Source: Paractinoplanes atraurantiacus
GTDB lineage: Bacteria; Actinomycetota; Actinomycetes; Mycobacteriales; Micromonosporaceae
Direction: 5' to 3'
NCBI RefSeq assembly: GCF_900215205.1
Contig: NZ_OBDY01000002.1
Location: 19,867 to 83,866 of the forward strand
DNA length: 64,000 nucleotides
The stretch's first letter is position 1; every line of letters starts with the position of its first letter. Below, in pieces: positions 7,749 through 16,400 of this stretch. A model generated the notes under the pieces. The model saw nothing but the letters and a program-made list of their open reading frames with translations. It was not told the DNA's origin and did no database searches. Position numbers and translations under genes: made by a program.

Positions 7749-8654
7749 ATGCGACGCGGTAAGTATCCCTTCATCATCGGCTTCCTTATCGTGCCGGTGG
7801 CGCTCTACTGCACCTTTGTGGTGGCGGCGTACATCCAGACCTTCCAGTTGTCGTTGAGCAACTGGTCGGGTCTCGGCCCGATCGAGTACGTCGGCTTCGA
7901 CAACTTCACCAAGCTGTGGCATGACGAGCTGTTCTGGAAGTCGATCCGGCACAACCTCTTCCTGCTCATCCTGCTGCCGATCGTCACGATCATCCTGGCC
8001 CTGGTCTTCGCCTTCCTGCTCAACGTGGGCGGCGGGCACAAGGGCGGCACCACCCGCGGCGTGTGGGGCTCCAAGATCTACCGGGTCATCTTCTTCTTCC
8101 CGCAGCTGCTGGCCCTGGCCATCGTCGCGGTGATCTTCGGCCGGGTCTTCGGGCCGGACAAGAGCGGCATGCTCAACGGCCTGTTCCCGGCCGACTGGAA
8201 ACCGTGGCTGTTCCTGGCCGACGAGCGGTACGCGATGCTCTGCATCCTGATCGTGCTGATCTGGCAGGCGGTCGGCTTCTACGTCGTGCTCTTCTCGGCC
8301 GGCATGGGCTCGATCCCGGCCGAGATCTACGAGGCGGCCGCACTCGACGGCGCCACCCGCATCACCCTGTTCTTCCGGATCACGATCCCGCTGCTGTGGA
8401 ACACCGTGCAGGTCGCCTGGGTCTATCTGGGCATCGCCGCGTTCGACGCCTTCGCCCTGGTCAACATCATGACGGTGGACCGGGGCGGGCCGAACGGCGC
8501 GTCCTCGGTGCTCAGCTTGATGATCTACCGCAACGCCTTCGAATTCTCGCAGGCCGGCTACGCCTCCGCGCTGGGCGTGGTCCTGTTCTTCCTGACCCTG
8601 ACCTTCGCCGCGCTGACCCTCCGGGTCACCCGCCGCGATTCCGTCGAAGCCTGA
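7749..8654 (+). CDS. ngcF: Sugar ABC transporter permease (NgcF-like)
   Basis: A 301-residue MalF-type permease. The short N-terminus MRRGKYPFIIGFLIVP leads directly into the first membrane segment, as in NgcF. About six membrane segments are visible, and the EAA loop is EIYEAAALDGATRITLFFRI. It lies 35 bp after the NgcE-like gene and 10 bp before its partner permease. It should form the channel with NgcG for amino-sugar uptake; the ATPase must come from elsewhere. Confidence 0.88.
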   Translation: MRRGKYPFIIGFLIVPVALYCTFVVAAYIQTFQLSLSNWSGLGPIEYVGFDNFTKLWHDELFWKSIRHNLFLLILLPIVTIILALVFAFLLNVGGGHKGGTTRGVWGSKIYRVIFFFPQLLALAIVAVIFGRVFGPDKSGMLNGLFPADWKPWLFLADERYAMLCILIVLIWQAVGFYVVLFSAGMGSIPAEIYEAAALDGATRITLFFRITIPLLWNTVQVAWVYLGIAAFDAFALVNIMTVDRGGPNGASSVLSLMIYRNAFEFSQAGYASALGVVLFFLTLTFAALTLRVTRRDSVEA

Positions 8655-8664
8655 GGCGGACGAG

Positions 8665-9597
8665 ATGACGAACCTGACAAGCACCCCCGGCACCGACGCC
8701 GTTCCGGCCGCAGTCGCCACGAGCACCAAGAGCGCCGGCCGCAAGCCCGACAAGAAGCGCGACGTCAACGCCTTCACCGGCCTGGCGCACATCGCCCTGT
8801 TCGCCTGGGCGCTGGTGACGGCCGGCCCGCTGATCTGGGTGCTGCTCGCCTCCTTCAAGAGCAACACCGAGATCTTCCTCGGCGAGCCGTTCGCGCTGCC
8901 CGAGCACTTCTCGTTCCAGACGTACTTCGACGCCTGGGGCGAGGCGCACATCGGGCGCTACTTCCTCAACAGCGTCATCGTCGTGATCATCAGCACGGCC
9001 GGCACGATGCTGTTCGGCTCGATGGCCGCCTACGTGCTGGCGCGCTACCGCTTCTGGGGCAACCGCTTCATCTACTACCTGTTCGTCTCGGGTCTGGCGT
9101 TCCCGACCTTCATGGCGCTGGCGCCGCTGTTCTACATCCTCAAGAGCATGGGGCTGCTCGGCTCGTACACCGGCCTGGTCCTGGTCTACATCGCCTACTC
9201 GCTGCCGTTCACCGTCTTCTTCCTCGCGGCGTTCTTCAAGACCCTGCCGTACGAGATCGAGGAGGCGGCCACGGTCGACGGCGCCTCGCACACCCGCAAG
9301 TTCTTCCAGATCATGATGCCGATGGCGAAGTCCGGCCTGGTCAGCATCACGATCTTCAACATCGTGGGCCAGTGGAACCAGTACCTGCTGCCGGTGGTCA
9401 TCATGACCGGGCCCGGCGCCGAGTCGAAATATCTGCTGACACAGGGCATCGCGAATATCAGCACCTCGGCCGGCTATCACGCCGAGTGGTCGACGCTGTT
9501 CGCCGCGCTGGTCCTCTCCATCCTGCCGATGATCATCGTGTACGCGATCTTCCAGCGGCAGATCCAGGCCGGTCTGACGGCCGGCGCCGTCAAGTAG
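8665..9597 (+). CDS. ngcG: Sugar ABC transporter permease (NgcG-like)
   Basis: A 310-residue MalG-type permease. A 30-residue basic, Thr/Ser-rich cytoplasmic tail precedes the first membrane segment; the EAA loop is EIEEAATVDGASHTRKFFQI and the C-terminus is QIQAGLTAGAVK. The ATG at 8665 lies 10 bases after the ngcF stop. It is the last gene of the transport cluster and overlaps the 3' end of the opposite-strand AraC gene by 8 bp. Confidence 0.88.
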   Translation: MTNLTSTPGTDAVPAAVATSTKSAGRKPDKKRDVNAFTGLAHIALFAWALVTAGPLIWVLLASFKSNTEIFLGEPFALPEHFSFQTYFDAWGEAHIGRYFLNSVIVVIISTAGTMLFGSMAAYVLARYRFWGNRFIYYLFVSGLAFPTFMALAPLFYILKSMGLLGSYTGLVLVYIAYSLPFTVFFLAAFFKTLPYEIEEAATVDGASHTRKFFQIMMPMAKSGLVSITIFNIVGQWNQYLLPVVIMTGPGAESKYLLTQGIANISTSAGYHAEWSTLFAALVLSILPMIIVYAIFQRQIQAGLTAGAVK

Positions 9598-10492
9598 AAC
9601 GCCAGATTCCCGGAGGTACGCCGTACGCGCGCCGGAACGCCGACGCGAACGCGAACTCCGAGGTGTAGCCGACCCGGGCCGCCACCGCGGCCACCGTGAG
9701 CCGCTCGTCCCGCAGCAGGAGCCGCGCCTTGTGCAGGCGCAGCGCCCGCAGATAGTGGACGGGCGGCTCACCCACAGCGGCCGAGAACCGGGCGGCGAAC
9801 GCCGTCCGGGACAGCCGCGCCGTGGCCGCCAGCGACGCGAGCGCCCACGGGCGACCCGGATCGCCGTGCATCGCGCCGAGCGCCGCCGCCAGATGCGGGT
9901 CGCGTAAGCCCGCCAGCCAACCCGGATGATCGGTGACCTCGCCGTGCCGCCGGATGGCCCGCGCGATCATCGCGTCCGACAGGCGGGCCATGACGACGTC
10001 GCTGCCCGGCCCGGCCTCGAACGCCTCCTGCCGCAGCGCCTCGACGTAGGGCGCGAGCCACTGGCTCTCGGCGGCCGGAATCAGGATCACCCGCGGCAGC
10101 CCGCTCAGCGCTGGATGATCGGGCTCGCCGGCGACGAAGGCCCCGCAGACGATCGTGGTGGACGGCCCGGCCGTGCCGTGGCGCAGCCGCACCCCCTCGG
10201 CCCGCGCCGCGAGCTCGAAGCCGGAGGTGGCGGGCGCGACCCCGTACACCAACTCATGATTGTCGCCCTTGGGCAGGATGACCGTGTCGCCCTCGCTCAG
10301 CGGGACGACCTCGCCGGCCAGCGACAGGTCGCAGCGGCCGGAGGTGATCAGGTGGACGCCGCGCAGCCCCGGCCGGTCGAAGACGAGCCGGAACTCCCCG
10401 CTCATCTCGATCCAGCGATAGGCGGCGGTGGCGAAGCGGATCTCGCGCAGGACGGTGCCCAGGACGTCCGATGTGGTCTGCGGGACGGGCAC
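9590..10492 (-). CDS. AraC-family transcriptional regulator with cupin-type sensor
   Basis: A 300-residue regulator. Residues about 1-180 are a cupin-like sensor (GVHLITSGRCDLSLAGEVVP, EGDTVILPKGDNHELVYG). The last 100 residues are the paired AraC helix-turn-helix (LAATARLSRTAFAARFSAAV; LTVAAVAARVGYTSEFAFAS). The start is GTG at 10492. It diverges from the SDR gene at 10531 across 38 bp, the usual layout for a regulator and its target, so that SDR is its likely target. It converges on ngcG with an 8-bp overlap. Confidence 0.9.
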   Translation of the reverse strand: MPVPQTTSDVLGTVLREIRFATAAYRWIEMSGEFRLVFDRPGLRGVHLITSGRCDLSLAGEVVPLSEGDTVILPKGDNHELVYGVAPATSGFELAARAEGVRLRHGTAGPSTTIVCGAFVAGEPDHPALSGLPRVILIPAAESQWLAPYVEALRQEAFEAGPGSDVVMARLSDAMIARAIRRHGEVTDHPGWLAGLRDPHLAAALGAMHGDPGRPWALASLAATARLSRTAFAARFSAAVGEPPVHYLRALRLHKARLLLRDERLTVAAVAARVGYTSEFAFASAFRRAYGVPPGIWRST

Positions 10493-10530
10493 ACATGGAT
10501 TGTCGCCCCGCCCGTTCCTAGCGTCGAGGG

Positions 10531-11307
10531 ATGACGAAGATACTGGTGACAGGCTCGACCGGGATCGGCGGAGCGGTGGCCGCGGAGCTGGGGGAGCGGG
10601 CCCTGACGATCGGCCGCCACGGCCGGATCCGGGCTGACCTTTCCCTTTTGGCCTCCGTCGCCGAGGCGGCCGACGAGGTGGCCGCCTCCCACGACCGGCT
10701 CGACGCGATCGTCTGCTGCGCCGGGGTGTTCACGATGCGCGCGGCCACGACGGCCGAAGGGCTGGAACGGGCCTGGGTGCTCAACTATCTGTCCCGCTTC
10801 CTGCTGATCGACCGGCTGCTGCCGCTGCTGCCGCCGGACGGGCGCGTGGTGCTGGTGGCGAACGCGGGCCGTTATCGGGACACGCGCGGCAATCCCACGT
10901 GGGGGCTGGGGGTCGCCGGTCGCACCCAGTTCGCCAACGACCTGTACGCGGTGGAGTTGGCCTCTCGGCACCCCTCACTCTCGGTGGCCTGTGTCTATCC
11001 GGGTCTGGTCGCCACGGGGGTGTTCCGGGACGCGTACGGCGTGCCGGCCCCGCTTCGGTGGGTGATGAACGCGCTCCAGCAGCGGATCGGCGCTTCTCCC
11101 GCCTCGGCCGCGCGTGGGCCCGTACAACTAGCAATCGGTCCTCGGTTTGCTTCTGGTTTCTATGGCCCGTCGGCCCGGCCGCTGTCGATTCCGGCTCGGG
11201 TGCGTGACGGGCGAAGGGCCGAGTTGTGGGCCGAGAGCGAGGCCGTGACCACGCGCGTAAGGTCGCAGACATGCCGACGATCACGACCAGCGACGGGGTC
11301 CGCCTGA
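10531..11307 (+). CDS. Atypical SDR-family protein lacking Tyr-x3-Lys
   Basis: A 258-residue SDR-like protein. The nucleotide motif TGSTGIGG is at residues 8-15 and an NNAG equivalent (CCAG) is present. Where the catalytic Tyr-x3-Lys should be, it has AGRTQFANDLYAVELA, so both residues are replaced. I recall an actinobacterial SDR subgroup with the same RTQFAND block, so this looks like a subfamily trait and not damage; its chemistry is unknown to me. The last 12 codons overlap the next gene, and the C-terminal 20 residues look unlike the family, so a late frameshift is possible. It is divergent from the AraC gene. Confidence 0.8.
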   Translation: MTKILVTGSTGIGGAVAAELGERALTIGRHGRIRADLSLLASVAEAADEVAASHDRLDAIVCCAGVFTMRAATTAEGLERAWVLNYLSRFLLIDRLLPLLPPDGRVVLVANAGRYRDTRGNPTWGLGVAGRTQFANDLYAVELASRHPSLSVACVYPGLVATGVFRDAYGVPAPLRWVMNALQQRIGASPASAARGPVQLAIGPRFASGFYGPSARPLSIPARVRDGRRAELWAESEAVTTRVRSQTCRRSRPATGSA

Positions 11308-12056
11308 ATTACACCGACGAGGGCGCCGGCACGCCGATCGTCCTGATCGCCGGCTTCTGCGCGCCGCTGGAGAGCTGGGAGCTGCAGCGGCGGCCGCTGC
11401 TCGAGGCGGGCTATCGGGTGATCGGCTTCGACCGCCGCTCGCACGGGGCGTCCGAGTCACCTTCGTACGGGCAGCGCTTGTCTCGCCATGGCGCCGACGT
11501 GCACGAATTCCTCCGCGCGCTCGACCTGGAGGACGTCGTGCTCATCGGCGGCTCGATGGGCGCCAGCACAATCTGGGCTTATTACGATTTATTTGGACCA
11601 GGCTGGCTGCGGGCGGTCGTCACCATTGATCAGACGCCGAAGATGGTCAACGACGCCACCTGGTCACACGGCTTCTACGGCCTGACCCGTGAAAACGTGG
11701 GCACGTTCTTCGACAACGGCGTCCCCGGCACCGGGCGCGGCCGGCAGGACCGGCTGGCCGGCCTCAGCCGGGTCACCGAGGCGCTCGGGCGGCCGCCTGT
11801 CTTCGCCGATCCCAGCACACCCGAACGCCGCGCCCTGCTCCAGAACCACGCCGAAGCGGACTGGCGTGACGTCATCGCGCGCATGACGGTGCCGTCGCTG
11901 TTCATCGCGGGCCGCGACAGCCAGCTCTGGCCCAGCACGCACGCCCTAGATCTGAATGAGTCGGCCCGGGTGGTGACGCTCGACGACTGCGGGCACGCCG
12001 CCAACCTCGACCAGCCCGAAGCGGTGAACGACGCGATCCTGGAGTTCCTCAAGTGA
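11271..12056 (+). CDS. Alpha/beta-fold hydrolase
   Basis: A 261-residue alpha/beta hydrolase. The nucleophile elbow is GGSMGAS (Ser about residue 93), the acid is in LFIAGRDSQLWP and the catalytic His in DDCGHAANLDQPE; an oxyanion-type region (LIAGFCAPLESW) precedes them. ATG 11271 is preferred because the family begins with a sequence like MPTITTSDGVRLNY; the frame is open further upstream. It overlaps the SDR gene before it and is coupled to the next gene by GTGA, so the three may act together. Substrate unknown. Confidence 0.85.
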   Translation: MPTITTSDGVRLNYTDEGAGTPIVLIAGFCAPLESWELQRRPLLEAGYRVIGFDRRSHGASESPSYGQRLSRHGADVHEFLRALDLEDVVLIGGSMGASTIWAYYDLFGPGWLRAVVTIDQTPKMVNDATWSHGFYGLTRENVGTFFDNGVPGTGRGRQDRLAGLSRVTEALGRPPVFADPSTPERRALLQNHAEADWRDVIARMTVPSLFIAGRDSQLWPSTHALDLNESARVVTLDDCGHAANLDQPEAVNDAILEFLK

Positions 12057-13423
12057 AAGACCTGCTGACCGGCCTCGACATCGTCGACGACGCGGACGTC
12101 CTGGAGAGCCTCGCCCACGACGACGCCGAGTGGGCGCCCTACGGAAAGCCGGTCGCGGCCGTCCGCCCCAAAACCACTGATGACGTACGCCGGGTGGTGG
12201 CGGCCTGCGCGGAACGAGGCATTCCGCTCGTCGCGCGCGGAGCCGGCACCGGCCTCTCCGGCGGTGCCAACGCCGTCGACGGCGCCATGATCATCGACCT
12301 GTCGAAGATGAACAAGATCGTCGAGATCGACGCCGAGAACATGACGGCGACGGTCCAGCCGGGCGTCGTCAACGACGACCTGAAGAAGGCCGTGGCCGCA
12401 CACGGCCTGTGGTATCCGCCCGACCCGGCCAGCGCCCCGTGGTCGACCATCGGCGGCAACGTCGCCACCAACGCGGGCGGCCTGTGCTGCCTGAAATACG
12501 GCGTCACCCGCGACTACGTCCTCGGCCTGGAGGCGGTGGTGGGCGGTCCGGCGGGGGCCTACGGCACGGTCGTACGCCTCGGTCACCGCACCACGAAAGG
12601 CGTCAGCGGCTACGACCTGGCCGCCCTGTTCACCGGCTCCGAAGGCACCTTCGGCGTCATCACCGAGATCACCCTGCGCCTGCGCCCGGCCCGCCGCGAG
12701 GCCCCGCGCACGGTGGTCGGCGCCTTCGACAGCGTCGTGGCGGCCGGATCGGCGGTGGCCGCGCTGACCCGGGCCGGCCTGCTGCCGGCCGCCCTGGAAC
12801 TGCTGGACCGCACCTGCCTGCGGGCGGTCGAGGAGTGGAAACACTTGGGCCTCTCAGCGGACGCGGCCGCCCTGCTGCTGGCCCAGCTGGACAGCCCCGG
12901 CGCGGCCGGCGACGAGGAGGCGGCCGCGGTGGCCGCGGTCTTCCGCGAGGCCGGCGCCATGTGGGCCGAGCAGTCCACCGACGAGATCGAGGCCGAGGCG
13001 TTGTTCGCGGCCCGGCGCCTGGCCTACCCGGCGCTGGAGCGCCTGAGCCCGGTCCTCACCGAGGACGTGTGCGTCCCCCGCTCACGGGTCCCCGACATGC
13101 TGGCCGCCATCGAGGAGATCGCCACCCGCCACGGAGCGACGATCGCCACGATCGCCCACGCCGGCGACGGCAACCTGCACCCGCTGATCCTGGCCCCCGC
13201 CGGCGACGAGCAGGCCCGGCTGGCCGCCCAGGCCGCCTTCGAAGACATGCTGACGGCCGCCATAGCCATGGGCGGCACGGTAACCGGCGAGCATGGCGTG
13301 GGCCTGCTGAAGCGGGACGGCATGAAGCAGGAACTCTCCCCGTCGGTCCTCGCCATGCAGGTCGCCATCAAGCAGACCCTCGACCCCCTGAACCTCTTCA
13401 ACCCCGGCAAGGTCGTCGGCTGA
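12053..13423 (+). CDS. FAD-linked oxidase of the GlcD/D-lactate dehydrogenase family
   Basis: A 456-residue flavoprotein. The N-terminal PCMH FAD-binding domain (about 35-215) has GIPLVARGAGTGLSGGANAV and IGGNVATNAGGLCCLKYGVT. The C-terminal half is the FAD-oxidase cap, with HAGDGNLHPL and TGEHGVGLLKRDGMKQELSP, typical of glycolate oxidase subunit GlcD and D-lactate dehydrogenase. Length is normal for the family. The GTG at 12053 overlaps the hydrolase stop (GTGA). It probably oxidises a 2-hydroxyacid; which one cannot be told. Confidence 0.88.
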   Translation: MKDLLTGLDIVDDADVLESLAHDDAEWAPYGKPVAAVRPKTTDDVRRVVAACAERGIPLVARGAGTGLSGGANAVDGAMIIDLSKMNKIVEIDAENMTATVQPGVVNDDLKKAVAAHGLWYPPDPASAPWSTIGGNVATNAGGLCCLKYGVTRDYVLGLEAVVGGPAGAYGTVVRLGHRTTKGVSGYDLAALFTGSEGTFGVITEITLRLRPARREAPRTVVGAFDSVVAAGSAVAALTRAGLLPAALELLDRTCLRAVEEWKHLGLSADAAALLLAQLDSPGAAGDEEAAAVAAVFREAGAMWAEQSTDEIEAEALFAARRLAYPALERLSPVLTEDVCVPRSRVPDMLAAIEEIATRHGATIATIAHAGDGNLHPLILAPAGDEQARLAAQAAFEDMLTAAIAMGGTVTGEHGVGLLKRDGMKQELSPSVLAMQVAIKQTLDPLNLFNPGKVVG

Positions 13424-13448
13424 CCGGGATCACGCCGGAACCGATGGC

Positions 13449-16400
13449 TCACTGAAGCCGTAATATGCGCGCGGCCGCACGCTCCGCGATTGCGTGCGCC
13501 TGCGCGACCTCCAGCGGCTCGGTAGCCGCGACGCCCCGCGCCACGAAGAGCTTGACCACCACAGAGCTGACTCGAAAGACGTAGAAGAACATGGTCATCT
13601 CGATCTCCGCGATCGGCATCAGACGCGCGCCGCCGAACACGCGACACTCCTCGCCGACCGGGAGCGCCTCGGGGATCGGCGGGTTGCCCTCGCTGTTGGC
13701 CAGGAGCCGTTCGGCGTGGTAGGCGGCCGCCGACGCTGCGTCGGGGAACACGAAGCGGATGTCGACGAGTCGCCAGACGGAGCTGGTGTCTGGGGCGAGC
13801 CAGACACGCAGGCCGGTGCCGACGCCGCCGCAGGCGGAAAACGCATAGTCGCCCGGGTCGGGGGCGAGGTCGGCGGAGTCCTGCACCAGTTGCATGCCCG
13901 GCAGATCCTCGGCGGTCAGGTACACCTCCCGGAAGGCCTCGAGGGCCGGTGGCGGCCCCGGGTCGGGGATCGGGTCCGGGTCACGGGCGCCCGGATCGGC
14001 AACCCCGTCCAGATGTCCCTCCACCGCCGGGCCGACGATGGCCTGTGCCGCGCGAAAGGCGGTGTCGAGCCGTGCGAACACGTCCGTGCCGGCGACGGCG
14101 GCAAGCGGGGTGACAGCGCGCCGCAATCCCTCCATCAGCGGCTGCCAGCCCGCGTCGAGCTGCCGGCAGGCCACGGCGACGATGAGTTCCATGTCGCCGG
14201 TCTCGGCCGCGACCGCCAGCACGTCGGCGAGCAGGTCGACTCGCAGGTAGACGTTCTCGATGCCGGCGATCCGGTCCAGGGCCGCCCGGACGAGCCCGGC
14301 GTCGCCCTCGGCGAGCATCAGCAGGCCCACGGCCGCCGACCACGGATCCACCTCGGCGAGCGCGGCCACTTCGCGATCGGTGAGCTCCCGGCGGTCGTCC
14401 TCGCCGAGCCACCTCAGCGCGGTAGCGACGGCCATGGCCCGATGCGTGGGTGCGAGCCCGGCCGGCGCGTCGTCCAGCTCTTGGCGGACGGCGTCGGCCA
14501 GCACGGCCGGGTCCCGCGTGAGTGCAGCGACGAACAGCCGGCCGAGTAGTTGCCGGCCGGGATCGCGGATGCCGGACAGGATCTCCGCGGCCAGGTCGCC
14601 GTCGATCGGCGTCACCACCCAGAGACCGGCCATCCGGATCAGGTCCTGCTGGATCGGGTCGGGCACCTGGTCGGCCGTGCCGACCGCGTCCCGGACGAAG
14701 GCGGCGACCTCGAGGGCGTCGGGATGGGCGGACACCGGACCGTACAGGCGGTCGACGAGGCGCTGAGCGCGCAGCGTCGCCGAGAGATACCAGGAGTCGG
14801 CGGCCATCGCCAGCGCGCTCGCGGTCGCCTCCATCTCCTCGGGCAGCAGGAGCGCCGCCTCAAACCGGGCGCGGGCGGCGGGGTCGAGGTATCGCAGCGT
14901 CGGTGCCTGGTCGATCTTGGTCAGGTCGAGCTCGGCCGTGTAGCGGGGTAGCGTGACGGCGGCCCGCCCGGCCGCGGCCACCGCGCCGCTCCGGCGGGGA
15001 TCGTCCGCCTCGGACAGTGGCGCGATGAGCGCCGCCAGCGCGATGAGTCGCTCGGCCGGGTCGTCGAGCCACCCGGTGAGCGCGATCGCCGCATCCCGGT
15101 CGTCGGCTGCCGTCGGCGTCACGGCGGCGGCCAGCACACCCGCCCATGACGCGATGCTGCCCCGGCTGCCCGGCCCCATCTGCATGCTGCGGGCCACGTC
15201 GGCCGGCTCGGCGAAGGGGACCCGGTCGCGGGCGGCGTGCCAGTAGTTGAGGCAGTTGCTCATGTAGGTGATGAAGTTCGTCGCCCGGACGAGGGAGGGC
15301 ACCCCACCGTCCTCCACGGGTCTGAAGAAGCCGCCGTGGACGAGCCGCCCGTCGGCCCGGCCCAGGCGGCTCTCTTGCTCCGGCATGCACTCCTCGAGCA
15401 GTGCCCGAGCGAGCGCGGGGTCGCCGTCGCAGGCGTCGATGCCCAGGCAGGCGAGAGCGGACAGCCGACCGTCGAGGGAGTCCCATGGGCCGCCGCTGAT
15501 CCAGCTGCCGTCCATCAGCCGGGCCAGCCGCAGCGCGCGTGGCGGGTCCCAGGTCCGCACAGCCTGGGCCGTCATGCCCAGCGTGCTCGTGATGCGGCTC
15601 TCGTAGGGATCCGTGTTCTTCTCCGCGGCGGTGACGATCAGCTCCTCGGCCTCGTCGGCCAGCGCCCGGGCCCGGTCCGGGTCGGCCGGATCTAGGGCGA
15701 CGGCCAGTTCGGCGATGGAGTCGGCCGGCCCGAACCAGCCCAGCCCCCGCTCGTACTCCAGCACCTGATCCGCCATCTCCGAGGCCTTATCGGGACGCCC
15801 GAGCACCGCCCACAGCCGTACGGCGCCGGTCTTCGCCCAGCTTTCCGCGTTGTCCGCGCCGGCGATCCGGTCGAGCAGCTCGCCGGCCAGGCCGGGCTGG
15901 CCGGCCGCGACGATCTTGGCCGCGGTCAGCAGGTGGCGCGTCTCCGTCCCGGGCGCGGACGCGGCCGCGAGCAGTTCGGCCGCGAACTGCTCGGCCCGAT
16001 CCAGGGCGAACTCCCCGTACGACGCGACCAGCTGCGCCAGGGCCGGCAGCGGCTCCTTGGCCCGCCCGTTCTCGACATCCTGCTCTGCTATCGACAGCAG
16101 TCGATCCCGATCCTGGGTGCTGACCTGACAGGCCAACTGCGCCGCGGCGGCGGCCCGGCCACCGGTCATGCGCTCGATCAAGGGCGCCCGCGCGTCCGGT
16201 GGCCGAGCTCCGGCCGCGGCCTCCAGCACGAGATCGTGGACGCGGTGACGGTCCCACTGCGGTTCTGCGCCGGCCGCGAGGGTCAGCGCACGGTCAAGGT
16301 CGTAGGGCGCGAGGGCCACCGCGGCCACCTCGACCGCCTCCCGGTTGCGCAACCCGGTGAACAGGCTGTCGTCGATCACCGGCACCTCGGTGGCCGCCGC

